A stretch of DNA of 44,424 nt. Source: Candidatus Peribacteria bacterium. GTDB lineage: Bacteria > Patescibacteriota > Gracilibacteria > Peribacterales > Peribacteraceae. The stretch's first letter is position 1, and each line of letters starts with the position of its first letter. This document shows, in pieces, positions 27,809 through 37,300 of the stretch. The stretch is taken from assembly GCA_023245765.1 (NCBI GenBank), contig JAHFJP010000006.1, positions 1 through 44,424 of the forward strand. Reading direction: 5' to 3'. The notes below the pieces were generated by a model. The model was not told the DNA's origin and did no database searches. It was given only the letters and a program-made list of their open reading frames with translations. The translations under genes were made by a program, and so were the position numbers.

Positions 27809-28323
27809 CTGCATCTGTACGCATTGAACATACTCGCAACCGCCACTCTCGCGCAGTGCTGCAACAAGACACCATCGTGATCCGCCTGGCGAGGAATTTG
27901 AGCTATCCCGAAGAGCGGCGACATATTGAGAGTCTCGTTCGCCGCATGGTGACGATGCTGAAAAAGGACCGTTCACGCAGAACAGTTGACCCTTTTTTCC
28001 CGCTATTTGATGGTCAAGCACAAGAAATCGAAAGACTCGTGCATCACATCAATGCGCGAACGTTGAACGTGCCAATCGGGCACATTCGCCTCAAACCGAT
28101 GAAGACCCAGTGGGGCAGCTGTTCCTCCCGCGGCCACATCACCCTTAATACGGCGCTTTTGAAGGTACCGCACCACCTCCTCGAATACGTCATCATCCAC
28201 GAGCTCGCGCACAGACTCGTCAAAAATCACTCGAAGAGATTCTGGGACCTCGTCGAAAGCGTATGTCCCGGAGCAAGAGAGGCTCGAAAGGAGTTGAGGG
28301 ACTACAGAATCGCCCGATCATAA
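27805..28323 (+). CDS. YgjP/DUF45-like zinc metallopeptidase
   Basis: TQWGSCSSRGHITLNTALLKVPHHLLEYVIIHELAHRLVKNHSKRFW; overlaps previous ORF by 4 nt. Confidence 0.88.
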   Translation: MTASVRIEHTRNRHSRAVLQQDTIVIRLARNLSYPEERRHIESLVRRMVTMLKKDRSRRTVDPFFPLFDGQAQEIERLVHHINARTLNVPIGHIRLKPMKTQWGSCSSRGHITLNTALLKVPHHLLEYVIIHELAHRLVKNHSKRFWDLVESVCPGAREARKELRDYRIARS

Positions 28324-28410
28324 CAACATACAAAACATTGGGGGTGCGCGAGCAGGGGGGTGAGGGGGCGAGCGGAGCGGGAAGTTGCGAGCGCCGTCCT
28401 TTCTTTTTTT

Positions 28411-28448
28411 GGCCATTTTTTCTTTGGACGAGCAAAGAAAAAATGGCC
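28411..28448. repeat. Hairpin repeat GGCCATTTTTTCTTTG-GACGAG-CAAAGAAAAAATGGCC
   Basis: 16-bp perfect inverted repeat related to 18325..18360. Confidence 0.85.
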
Positions 28449-28466
28449 TTCCGCGCCGCAGCGCTC

Positions 28467-29048
28467 TCAGCTCTTCCAGATCGGAACTTCAGCCTTCTTC
28501 AGCAGCTCTCCCAAAAGATAGACAGGCAATCCCACCACCCCCGACCAATCCCCTTCAATTTTTTCAATCATCAGCTGCCCGGGCCCATCGATCTGGAATC
28601 CCCCCGAACGGTCTTCCCACAGCCGCGTCGAAATCCACCACTCTTCTTCCTGTTGTGAGAGCTTCTTGAACATGACGGACGACGTAGAGATGCCGCTACA
28701 TTCTTCTCCTGCAGCATTGATGACCGTGACGGCGGAGTGCACCAGTGATGTTCTGCCAGACTGAGAGCTGAGCATGCGCAGTGCATCCTCCTCATCGCGG
28801 GGTTTCTCCAATAACTGTCCGTCTGGAGCAACGACGAGAGTGTCGCAGCCGATGATCACACATCCCGGATGACGGGACGCCACATCCCGGGCTTTGAGCG
28901 CCGAAAGGAGTTCGGACCGACGCGCCGGATCACGCTCACCGCAATCCGACTCATCAACCCTACTCGGCATGACATCAAAATTGACGCCGAGACCGGCAAG
29001 CAGCGTCTTTCGTTGTGGGCTCGCCGAAGCAAGAATGATGCGACTCAT
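28467..29048 (-). CDS. maf: Maf-like nucleotide pyrophosphatase
   Basis: IILASASPQRKTLLAGLG; GCDTLVV; GGFQIDGPGQLMIEKIEGDWSGVVGLPVYLL. Confidence 0.9.
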   Translation of the reverse strand: MSRIILASASPQRKTLLAGLGVNFDVMPSRVDESDCGERDPARRSELLSALKARDVASRHPGCVIIGCDTLVVAPDGQLLEKPRDEEDALRMLSSQSGRTSLVHSAVTVINAAGEECSGISTSSVMFKKLSQQEEEWWISTRLWEDRSGGFQIDGPGQLMIEKIEGDWSGVVGLPVYLLGELLKKAEVPIWKS

Positions 29049-29071
29049 ACACTGATCATACATGCGAATTC

Positions 29072-29094
29072 CCCCTCCCCCGTAGGGGGAGGGG
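29072..29094. repeat. Hairpin CCCCTCCCCC-GTA-GGGGGAGGGG upstream of maf
   Basis: Perfect 10-bp arms; read as 'CPSPYGGGG' in the artificially extended ORF. Confidence 0.75.
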
Positions 29095-29144
29095 CAGGGG
29101 TGGGGGGATGTGAGGATGAAGGATGTAACCTCCCGCACGCGCAT

Positions 29145-29843
29145 TTACTTTGATGTCGCACTCCCTCTCAGCTGCCTCCGTGTCGCCGCCCGACTCGATA
29201 CCGAGTTGTAGTCGTAGCCTTTGACCGTCAGCGGGATACTGATCTTGCTACTCATCATTCCCCCGTTATTGAGGAAAGCCCGACCGGTCGTCCGGCCGTA
29301 GATGAGATCCGTCTGGAGTCCGGTCGTGCGCTTGACCTCTTTGTCTTTGATGAACGACTGGCAGAGCGTCATGTAGCCGGCGGAAAATCCCTTGTACTGC
29401 CAACACACGCCTGTCTTCTCGGACCGGAGCAGGGCCGCACGCTCCTGCTGACTGAGCGCATCGATCGGTGACACGTCCTTTTCCGGCGGAACGTAATCTT
29501 TGGTGGAGAGCGGCTCAGTCACGAGGGGTTCACCGCGGACTTTCCCCGTCCCGGGATTATTCAGGTAGAGGTCAATCGTCGCACGGTCATTGATGTCCGG
29601 CTTGATGAGCCCCGTCTGTCCTTCCTGCAGGTAGATATTGTAGATATCAATGGCTCTGCCGTAATCCACGCGATCCTTCGTCGTGTACGCCGCATGGAGT
29701 GTCGTCTGTACGCCGTCGGGTCCGATGAGCGTATCGCCGAGTGCAAGTCCGTTGAGGGACTGGGCCGCAACGAACGGGAGCGTCGTACCCATCACGAATG
29801 TGGCGATGAACAGAGCAACGGAACGGGTGGAGGTGGTCTTCAT
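29145..29843 (-). CDS. Secreted hypothetical protein
   Basis: Signal peptide MKTTSTRSVALFIATFVMGTTLPFVAAQS; upstream TATAAT. Confidence 0.65.
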   Translation of the reverse strand: MKTTSTRSVALFIATFVMGTTLPFVAAQSLNGLALGDTLIGPDGVQTTLHAAYTTKDRVDYGRAIDIYNIYLQEGQTGLIKPDINDRATIDLYLNNPGTGKVRGEPLVTEPLSTKDYVPPEKDVSPIDALSQQERAALLRSEKTGVCWQYKGFSAGYMTLCQSFIKDKEVKRTTGLQTDLIYGRTTGRAFLNNGGMMSSKISIPLTVKGYDYNSVSSRAATRRQLRGSATSK

Positions 29844-29889
29844 AAGAGAGGGTGTGAATGTTCGGTACTATTATACTATAATTTGATAA

Positions 29890-30849
29890 TTATCGCAATC
29901 CCGTCACCAGCCGCACTTTCTCCATGGTTTTCGCTGCCACCAGACTAGCCTTTTTGCCGCCGTTGACCATCGTTTTCTCGACAAAATTTATATTCTTCTC
30001 AAAGTCCATGCGGCGCTTTCGCATCGGAGCGAAGTAGTTCATAAATGCCTCCAGCAGCCGTTTCTTGGCTTCGCCGTAGGGCATCCCTTTCTTGTACTCC
30101 GCAGCGAGGGCTTTGCGCTCCGCATCGTTCAAAAACAGTTTGTGAATCTGATAGATCACACACGTCTCTGGATCCTTGGGATCGTTCATACCTTTGGAAT
30201 CGGTCACGATGCCCATAATGGCCTTCTTGATAACGGCGTCCGGCGCAAAAAGTGGGATGGTGTTGCCGTAGCTCTTGCTCATCTTCTGCCCATCAATGCC
30301 CGGCACGACCGCGACGTCGTCCTGAATCTTGGCCGCCGGGACAACGAATGTTTCGCCAAAGGTATTGTTGAATTTGATGGCGATGTCCCGTGCCATTTCC
30401 AGATGCTGCTTCTGGTCTTTGCCAACGGGAACGGTATCAGCCTGGTACAGCAGAATGTCGGCCGTCTGAAGTACGGGATACGCGAAGAGTCCCACAGATG
30501 CGGCAATCCCCTTCTCCACCTTCTCCTTATAGGAGACCGCGCGCTCCAGAAGACCCATCGGCGAGACCGTCGAGAGAATCCACATCAATTCGGAATGTTC
30601 GGGAACATAGGATTGGAAGAAGAGCGTGCCCTTCTCGGTATCAAAACCGCACGCAAGGAGATCGAGTGAGACCTGCTGACGGTTCTCCCGGAGTTCGTCG
30701 GGATTTTGGACGGTTGTGAGAGCGTGCAGGTCAGCAATCATGAGCGTCACGTCCGCCGTCGCCTGAAAATCGACATTCGGTTTGATGTACCCGAAATAGT
30801 TTCCGAGATGCGGGAGGCCGGAGGGCTGGATTCCAGAGAGGATTCGCAT
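29890..30849 (-). CDS. trpS: Tryptophanyl-tRNA synthetase
   Basis: SGIQPSGLPHLGNYFG; VPVGKDQKQHLEMARDIA; GQKMSKSYGNTI. Confidence 0.94.
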   Translation of the reverse strand: MRILSGIQPSGLPHLGNYFGYIKPNVDFQATADVTLMIADLHALTTVQNPDELRENRQQVSLDLLACGFDTEKGTLFFQSYVPEHSELMWILSTVSPMGLLERAVSYKEKVEKGIAASVGLFAYPVLQTADILLYQADTVPVGKDQKQHLEMARDIAIKFNNTFGETFVVPAAKIQDDVAVVPGIDGQKMSKSYGNTIPLFAPDAVIKKAIMGIVTDSKGMNDPKDPETCVIYQIHKLFLNDAERKALAAEYKKGMPYGEAKKRLLEAFMNYFAPMRKRRMDFEKNINFVEKTMVNGGKKASLVAAKTMEKVRLVTGLR

Positions 30850-30861
30850 GCCTGAACAATA

Positions 30862-30908
30862 GCGCAGGTCTACGACCTGCGCACGCCCAGCGCGGGTCTT
30901 CGACCCGC
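30862..30908. repeat. Two adjacent palindromic elements (GCGCAGGTC-TAC-GACCTGCGC and GCGGGTC-TTC-GACCCGC)
   Basis: Perfect 9-bp and 7-bp arms between trpS and the rluA-like gene. Confidence 0.8.
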
Positions 30909-30920
30909 AGGAGAGTGCAC

Positions 30921-31574
30921 CTATCCCAATTTCTTTAAAACCTCCTCAAATGGCCTCGGCATCGGAGCCTCTATCGTGACCTCCTTGCCCGTCACCGGAT
31001 GCGGAAAGGAGACTTTCCATGCATGGAGGAAAAATCGTCTGTACCCCGTCTGCCGGCAGAATGTCCTGTTGAACTTTTCGTTACCGTACACATCGTCCAT
31101 CACGAGCGGATACTTGATCAGCGAAAAGTGGCGGCGGATCTGGTGCTGGCGGCCGGTCTCGATCTCCACTTCCATGTCGCTGGCATTCGCGAAGCGCCGG
31201 AGGACTTTGTAGCGGGTTGTTGCGGGAATGTTTCCTTCGCTCTTGTTGCGCGCAGGCAGCGGAATCTTGATCTCCCCATGATCCCGGTCCATTCTCCCGG
31301 CGATGAGTGTCCGGTAGGTCTTCTTCCAGCCCTTGAATTTGGATGCGAGAGCATCCGCGAGCACCTTTTTATTCCGTGCGAAGAGGACGATTCCCGACGT
31401 CTCGAAGTCGAGGCGGTTCAGCGGATGAATTCCGGGATATTCCTTCTTGAGGAAATCGTAGAGCGGCAGCTTCTGCACCTTGCCCGATCCTTTTACTACC
31501 AATTCACCACTGAGCTTATTGACGGCCAGAATAGCGTCGTCACTGTACAGGATACGATCACGGGAGATGGGCAT
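30921..31574 (-). CDS. RluA-family pseudouridine synthase
   Basis: ILAVNKLSGELVVKGSG; HPLNRLDFETSGIVLFARN; IETGRQHQIRRHFSLIKYPLVMDDVYG. Confidence 0.88.
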   Translation of the reverse strand: MPISRDRILYSDDAILAVNKLSGELVVKGSGKVQKLPLYDFLKKEYPGIHPLNRLDFETSGIVLFARNKKVLADALASKFKGWKKTYRTLIAGRMDRDHGEIKIPLPARNKSEGNIPATTRYKVLRRFANASDMEVEIETGRQHQIRRHFSLIKYPLVMDDVYGNEKFNRTFCRQTGYRRFFLHAWKVSFPHPVTGKEVTIEAPMPRPFEEVLKKLG

Positions 31575-31677
31575 GCCCGCAGAGTATCGTCGGATTTTCG
31601 GCCTGGGTAAAGCTCGACAGAATGAAGGCAGCGCGAATATTTGCGTTTGGAGAGCATTTTCTGGCATACCTCTGTAC

Positions 31678-32205
31678 ATGTCATTGCACGAATCAGGATA
31701 CACAGGAATGAATCCCATTCCGTTGCCGGATATGCGCGACGTTCAGACGGCATTTTCCAATAAACGATCTTTGCCACGCCCGCAGAGAGACAGGGCTCCT
31801 GAGTGGAAAATTGAACGGGATGAATACCACAGGATAATGATCAATTGCGGGAGGGTTCTGGGTCGATGCGATTCCATCCAGGCATTCGTTGAGCAGGGAC
31901 CGGGTGTTTTACGAAAAATATTTACGAATGTCGTCAGACTTTCCGAGAGCGCATGTGAGAGCATCATCGATCAAATAAATACCATTCGTCAAAAGACAAT
32001 GACAGTGTTGCAGGATCTGCATTGGCATCTCGTACAGAGAACCGATGGAAAGGCCATCCTCGATCAGTTTCATTCACGGATTCTCCGCATCGATTATGAA
32101 ATCGACAGAATCGGAACTGGCAACAGCCTGCCCTGTTCTGTCAGTTTGGCCGCCAATCAGCCGAACATACATAATAACGTTCTTTTCTACCTGGGTGCTG
32201 CCTGA
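31678..32205 (+). CDS. Hypothetical protein
   Basis: ORF trimmed to MSLHESGYTGMNPIPL; no recognised family. Confidence 0.5.
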   Translation: MSLHESGYTGMNPIPLPDMRDVQTAFSNKRSLPRPQRDRAPEWKIERDEYHRIMINCGRVLGRCDSIQAFVEQGPGVLRKIFTNVVRLSESACESIIDQINTIRQKTMTVLQDLHWHLVQRTDGKAILDQFHSRILRIDYEIDRIGTGNSLPCSVSLAANQPNIHNNVLFYLGAA

Positions 32206-32206
32206 A

Positions 32207-32950
32207 TCACGCGGGGAGATGCCGCCAGAGTTCCTCGAACATCGTCTGATGCGTTGATGCGAGCGTTTTGCCGAAGATCTCGATCGCGGCCACTTGGTTC
32301 TCTCCGTACGTGACCATGCAGATACGATCCTTACAGATGATGCAGTCGGAAAGAAACGTTGCGCCCTTGGAGAGCAGTTTGATCTTGTGTCGTTCGGAGT
32401 GGAATTTTTTCTGGTACTGCCGGGCTTCGGGACTATCGACGACGACCTCCCGCGCGCGGCCGCCGCTCTCGCGCAGAATGGCGGGAATCGTGTTGAGTGA
32501 CGCATCGACGACCGTGCCGAAGACCGCGGGATTGAAGAACGTGCAGAATTCCTTCTCCTGTGATAGGGATTCGTAAATTTTCATGACGGCGTCCTTCCCT
32601 TCGGAAAACTTCACCTTCGGTGTGACACTGAGCGTGTTCTCGAGGGATTCCAGCGCGGGCAGTTGTTCTTCAAGGAGTGCAAGAGTGTGCTGGAGATTGC
32701 GCTCTTCGGCCTTGAGCACCGTTGCGATGTCGCGAACCGGAATGCACTTTACGTATTTGACTCCCGCACGCTCAAATTCCTCGATGAGGCGACGCTCACG
32801 GAGCTTCTCGAGCACGAAGTACATCGACGAGCGCGGGATGCCGGCATGCTTGGCGATCACGCTGACGGGCTGCCCCCCGAGCGAGAGTAATTTGAGGAAG
32901 ACATCTGCTTCCTTTTTCGTGAGACCGAGTTTCGAAAACAGGGTATTCAT
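32207..32950 (-). CDS. TrmB-like transcriptional regulator 1
   Basis: N-terminal wHTH LGLTKKEADVFLKLLSLGGQPVSVIAKHAGIPRSSMYFVLEKLRERRLIEEF; C-terminal sensor-like domain; divergent from ABC operon. Confidence 0.82.
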   Translation of the reverse strand: MNTLFSKLGLTKKEADVFLKLLSLGGQPVSVIAKHAGIPRSSMYFVLEKLRERRLIEEFERAGVKYVKCIPVRDIATVLKAEERNLQHTLALLEEQLPALESLENTLSVTPKVKFSEGKDAVMKIYESLSQEKEFCTFFNPAVFGTVVDASLNTIPAILRESGGRAREVVVDSPEARQYQKKFHSERHKIKLLSKGATFLSDCIICKDRICMVTYGENQVAAIEIFGKTLASTHQTMFEELWRHLPA

Positions 32951-33090
32951 AGATGTTGTCGGAAATTATCGACATGTAAATATTATCGCAATGTAGACAT
33001 TCGAACAAGTATTTTTACTTATTCATTTTACATTGTTGACCAAATAGGACATACACGCGAGTATACGGCTTCCGTTTCCCCTTTTCTCAC

Positions 33091-34101
33091 ATGAATACCC
33101 TCAGCAGATTCGCCGCGATTGTCCTCATTATTCCGGTCGTCGGTCTGACACTTGCCGGATGCAGCAAGAAACTCACCGGTGACGTTACTACGGGTGCGAA
33201 GTTGTCCTTCAAGATCAATGTCGATACGTGGCTCGGCTACGCGCCGCTCTACCTCGCCAAGGAAAAAGGATTCTTCGGAAATGCGGACGTCTCGATCGAT
33301 GTGAGTCCCGACGTCGCCGTGCGCAAGACCGGCATCAAGAGCGGCAATTTCCAGGCCATCGCCGAGACGGTGGACATGCTGGTCCTCGACCGGGACGAAG
33401 GCGTCCCGACGGTTGCCGTCAGCGGCATGGACTTCAGTAACGGCGCGGACGGCATCGTCGCGGTCGATGCGGTGAAGACGCTCCAGGATCTGAAGGGGAA
33501 GACCGTCCTCGTACAGAAGAACTACGCAAGTGAAGCGCTGCTCAACTATCTGCTCGAGAAAAACGGCATCGCGTTCGCGGACGTGCACACAGTGGATACC
33601 GAGGCCGGGGCCGCGGGAGCGGCATTCGTCGCGGGCAAGACCGACGTCGCCGTGACGTTCGAACCGTGGCTGTCCAAAGCGAAGGATCGCGGCAACGGTC
33701 ATATTCTGATCAGCAGCAAAGATGCTCCCGGCGTCATCGTCGACATCCTCTCGATTCAGAAAGATTACCTCACGGCGCATCCTGAAGTTGTCCGTGATGT
33801 CGTCAACGGATGGTTCAAAGCGGTCGAGTACTGGAGGGCACACACGGAGGAGTCGAACGCGATCATGGCGAAATATTACTCGGATACCCCCGCAGAGTTC
33901 GCCGATCAGATCTCTGGAATCAAGTGGCCGACATATGAGGAAAATGTGAGCTACTTCACGAAGGGATCGACGCCGAGTATCTACGATACGGCGAACACCT
34001 TCGTGGAAATCTACAAGAAAACCGGCCAGACCCAGAACGACTTTGATCTGGATCCCGCCATCGACGGATCGATTCTCCAGAGCCTGCATGCGTCGAAGTA
34101 A
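33091..34101 (+). CDS. ABC transporter substrate-binding lipoprotein, NitT/TauT (SsuA/NMT1-like) family
   Basis: Lipobox TLAGC; WLGYAPLYLAKEKGFF; LKGKTVLVQKNYASEALLNYLLEKNGI; AVTFEPWLSKA. Confidence 0.87.
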   Translation: MNTLSRFAAIVLIIPVVGLTLAGCSKKLTGDVTTGAKLSFKINVDTWLGYAPLYLAKEKGFFGNADVSIDVSPDVAVRKTGIKSGNFQAIAETVDMLVLDRDEGVPTVAVSGMDFSNGADGIVAVDAVKTLQDLKGKTVLVQKNYASEALLNYLLEKNGIAFADVHTVDTEAGAAGAAFVAGKTDVAVTFEPWLSKAKDRGNGHILISSKDAPGVIVDILSIQKDYLTAHPEVVRDVVNGWFKAVEYWRAHTEESNAIMAKYYSDTPAEFADQISGIKWPTYEENVSYFTKGSTPSIYDTANTFVEIYKKTGQTQNDFDLDPAIDGSILQSLHASK

Positions 34102-34864
34102 GTGGGCCTCCGTCGGCCTCGGCTCGCTGTCGTTCGCGGTTATCTTCGTGATCTGGAGCGCAGTGACGTACACGCGATTCGTCAGCGACGTCTTCCTGCC
34201 GACACCGAGTGAACTTGTTCACGGAGCAGTCATGCTCTTCGTGCAGCGGGGCTTCCTCTGGGACATCGGCATCAGCGCGCTGCGCATCATCATCGGATTT
34301 GTGATTGCCGTCATGCTCGCGATCCCGATCGGCATCGCATTGGGATTGAGCCGCCGGGCGAGCCAATTGCTCGAACCCGTCGTCGACTTTATCCGCTACA
34401 TTCCGAATCCCGCGCTCATTCCCCTCTTCATCCTCTGGTTTGGGGTCGGCGAGACCGAGAAGATCATCGTGATTTCCCAGACCGTGTTCTTTCAGCTCGT
34501 GCTGATGGTGGCCAACTCCGTGTCGTTCACGCCCAAGGAGATTATCGAATCGGCACAGACGCTCGGCGCGACGCGCTGGCACATCATCACGCGCGTGATT
34601 TTCCCCTACATCAAGCCACGAATCTACGATGACCTGCGCATCTCCATCGGCTGGGCATGGACGGCGCTGATGGCTGCGGAAATCGTCGGTGCCAGCTCCG
34701 GCATCGGCTTGATCATCGTCGAAGCGCAACGATTGCTCCGCACGCCGAACGTGGTCGCCGGCATTCTGACCATCGGCATTCTGGGACTCATCACCGACAT
34801 CACGATGAAGTTGCTCTACCCCGTCTTCTTCCCCTGGGCTCCCAAGCTCGAGCACCATGCTTGA
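34088..34864 (+). CDS. ABC transporter permease, NitT/TauT (SsuC/TauC-like)
   Basis: FLPTPSELVHGA; LRIIIGFVIAVMLAIPIGIALGLS; FIRYIPNPALIPLFILWFGVGETEKIIVI. Confidence 0.88.
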   Translation: MRRSKWASVGLGSLSFAVIFVIWSAVTYTRFVSDVFLPTPSELVHGAVMLFVQRGFLWDIGISALRIIIGFVIAVMLAIPIGIALGLSRRASQLLEPVVDFIRYIPNPALIPLFILWFGVGETEKIIVISQTVFFQLVLMVANSVSFTPKEIIESAQTLGATRWHIITRVIFPYIKPRIYDDLRISIGWAWTALMAAEIVGASSGIGLIIVEAQRLLRTPNVVAGILTIGILGLITDITMKLLYPVFFPWAPKLEHHA

Positions 34865-35600
34865 ACTCATCCATGTCAGTAAGAGCTTCCGGTCGGCGGA
34901 CGGCGCTGTCGTTCCGGCTGTCGATGATATCTCGATGACGATCAGCGAAAAGGAATTCGTCTCGATCGTCGGTCCGTCCGGCTGCGGCAAGACCACGCTC
35001 CTCAGGATGATCGCGGGGCTCGAGACCTCCGCGGGATCGCACATTGTCTTCAACGGCCATCCCGTCCACGGCCCCGACCGCGAGCGCGGCATGGTCTTCC
35101 AGAACTTCGCGCTCTTCCCGTGGATGACGGTGGAGGAGAATATCGGCAGTGGCCTGCGCTTCGCTGGCAAATCCGATGCGGAGACGCAGGACATCGTTTC
35201 ACGCTACCTGAAGCTGACCGGTTTGGAGAAGTTCGCGACGGCGTACCCGATGACACTCTCCGGCGGCATGAAGCAACGCGTCGCAATCGCCCGAACGCTG
35301 GCCAGCGACCCACAGATCATCCTGATGGATGAGCCCTTCGGCGCACTCGATACGCAAACGCGGTCGCAGATGCAGGAATTTCTCGCGGACCTCTGGGTCA
35401 AAGACAGCAAGACCGTCATCTTCGTCACGCACGACATCGAAGAAGCGATCTTCCTCTCCGATCGTGTGTTTTTGATGTCTCCGAGGCCGGGACAGATCAA
35501 ACAGGAATTCAAGATCCCTTTCGGACCCGGCCGAAACCATGAACTGAAGTTCTCGGATGAGTTCTTCGCACTCAAGAAGGAGATCATGCGGATGATGTGA
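34857..35600 (+). CDS. ABC transporter ATP-binding protein, NitT/TauT (SsuB/TauB-like)
   Basis: GPSGCGKTTLLRMIAGLE; FQNFALFPWMTVEENI; LSGGMKQRVAIARTLASDPQIILMDEPFGALD. Confidence 0.93.
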   Translation: MLELIHVSKSFRSADGAVVPAVDDISMTISEKEFVSIVGPSGCGKTTLLRMIAGLETSAGSHIVFNGHPVHGPDRERGMVFQNFALFPWMTVEENIGSGLRFAGKSDAETQDIVSRYLKLTGLEKFATAYPMTLSGGMKQRVAIARTLASDPQIILMDEPFGALDTQTRSQMQEFLADLWVKDSKTVIFVTHDIEEAIFLSDRVFLMSPRPGQIKQEFKIPFGPGRNHELKFSDEFFALKKEIMRMM

Positions 35601-35620
35601 ACCATGCTAGACTTCATCTG

Positions 35621-37294
35621 ATGCAATCCACCTGCCCCCACTGCTCCGGCACATTCACGATCGAGCATGCCGATCTCGATTTTATCGAAAGGATCTCGCC
35701 GGTCATCGCGGGAAAAAAGCACCTGATTCCCCCTCCGACCTTCTGCCCAACGTGCCGACGGCAGCGGCGCTTTACGCACCGCAATGAGAAGCGGCTCTAC
35801 CAGCGGACGTGCGCCAAGACCGGCAAGCCGATCATCTCGATCTATTCGCCGGACAAGAACCTCGTCGTCTTCGACAAGACGGAATGGTGGGGCGACGGAT
35901 GGGACGCGAAGGCGCACGCAAAGGACATCGACTTCTCGCGGCCGTTCTTCGAGCAACTGCGGGAATTGCAGACAGTCGTGCCGCGGATGGCGCTCCAGCA
36001 GGAGAATAACCAGAATAGCGACTACACCGGCAACACGTCGCACCTGAAGAACTGCTATCTGATCTTCTCTGCGGACTTCGACCAGGATTGCGCGTACGGC
36101 GTCTGGATCGAGCGCAGCAAAAACTGCTGCGACAACCTGATGATCGACGAATGCGAGCAGAGCTATGAATGTTTCTTCTCCAAAAAACTCTATCGTTGCC
36201 GCAACGCCCTGCACTGCTCCCAGTGCAGCGACAGTGCCTTTCTGTTCGACTGCCGCAACTGTCAGAGCTGCCTGATGTGCTGGGGACTCCGCAACAAGAA
36301 GCACTGCATCGCCAACGTCCAGTACACCAAAGAGGAGTATGAAAAGCGCCTGAAGGAATTCCCGCTGACGTCGCACAAGAATTACGAGGCGGCCAAGGAG
36401 CAGTTCGCCAAACTGTTCGCGAAGGCGCCGCGGCCGGCCATGCGCATCCAGGGCACCGTCATTGATTCAACAGGAGATCTTCTGAGTCAGTGCCAGAACT
36501 GTAAAGATTGCTACGAACTGACAGAGGGCAAAGACTGCCGGTACTGTGCAGGGGCCTTCAAGGTGGTTGACGCGGTGGATTGCAATTATTTCATGGGGGA
36601 ATTCGGGTACGAGAACTGCGAGTGCTTCCCCATGCCGCAGCACTCGGCCTTCAACATGAACTCCTACGGGGGATCGGATCTGTACTACTGCGACATGTGC
36701 ATGCTCAACTGCCGCGACTGCTTTGGCTGCGTTGGCCTCAAGCGCGGGCAGTACTGCATCTTGAACAAGCAGTATACGAAGAATGAATACGAAGCACTGC
36801 TCCCGCGATTGATCGATCACATGACGAAAACTGGTGAATGGGGCCAATACGTTCCGGCAGCGATGAGTCTCTACGCCTACAACGAATCTCAGGCGCAGGA
36901 GGAATTCCCGCTGACGAAGAAAGACGCTACCGTAAAGGGATGGTCCTGGTTGGACGAAGAGGAGAACAATAAATCCGCCGGACCGGCCGTCCCGATCCCC
37001 GATGATATCAGCGACATCGACGATACGATCTGTCAGCAGATTCTCCGGTGCGAAGTCACCGGCAAGGCATACAAGATCATCCCGCAGGAACTGACGTTCT
37101 ACAGAGATCTCGGCATCCCGATTCCCCGCCGCTGCTTTGATCAGCGGCACACCGATCGCATCACCCACCGCAATCCCCGCCAGCTCTGGACGAGAAAGTG
37201 CGGAAAGTGCTCGAAGGAGATTCAGTCGACATATGATCCAAAGAGGCCGGAAGTCGTTTTGTGTGAAGAGTGTTACTTGAAGATGGTTTACTAA
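35621..37294 (+). CDS. Cysteine-rich multi-zinc-ribbon protein, paralog 1
   Basis: About 39 Cys by hand count; CPHC...CPTC N-ribbon; CxxC repeats; KCGKCSKEIQSTYDPKRPEVVLCEECYLKMVY C-ribbon; ORF track start 35597 overlaps the ATPase stop. Confidence 0.8.
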   Translation: MQSTCPHCSGTFTIEHADLDFIERISPVIAGKKHLIPPPTFCPTCRRQRRFTHRNEKRLYQRTCAKTGKPIISIYSPDKNLVVFDKTEWWGDGWDAKAHAKDIDFSRPFFEQLRELQTVVPRMALQQENNQNSDYTGNTSHLKNCYLIFSADFDQDCAYGVWIERSKNCCDNLMIDECEQSYECFFSKKLYRCRNALHCSQCSDSAFLFDCRNCQSCLMCWGLRNKKHCIANVQYTKEEYEKRLKEFPLTSHKNYEAAKEQFAKLFAKAPRPAMRIQGTVIDSTGDLLSQCQNCKDCYELTEGKDCRYCAGAFKVVDAVDCNYFMGEFGYENCECFPMPQHSAFNMNSYGGSDLYYCDMCMLNCRDCFGCVGLKRGQYCILNKQYTKNEYEALLPRLIDHMTKTGEWGQYVPAAMSLYAYNESQAQEEFPLTKKDATVKGWSWLDEEENNKSAGPAVPIPDDISDIDDTICQQILRCEVTGKAYKIIPQELTFYRDLGIPIPRRCFDQRHTDRITHRNPRQLWTRKCGKCSKEIQSTYDPKRPEVVLCEECYLKMVY

Positions 37295-37300
37295 CGCCTC

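Noticed and set aside
29049-29144. N-terminal extension of the Maf ORF (TSPHPCPSPYGGGG)
   Set aside because: Encoded by the GC-rich hairpin repeat; Maf homology begins at MSRIILASAS
33956-35194. 412-aa minus-strand ORF opposite the ABC permease/ATPase
   Set aside because: Shadow ORF; sense strand has clear ABC transporter domains
35204-36376. 390-aa minus-strand ORF opposite ATPase/Cys-rich paralog 1
   Set aside because: Shadow ORF with valine/alanine-rich composition and no domain
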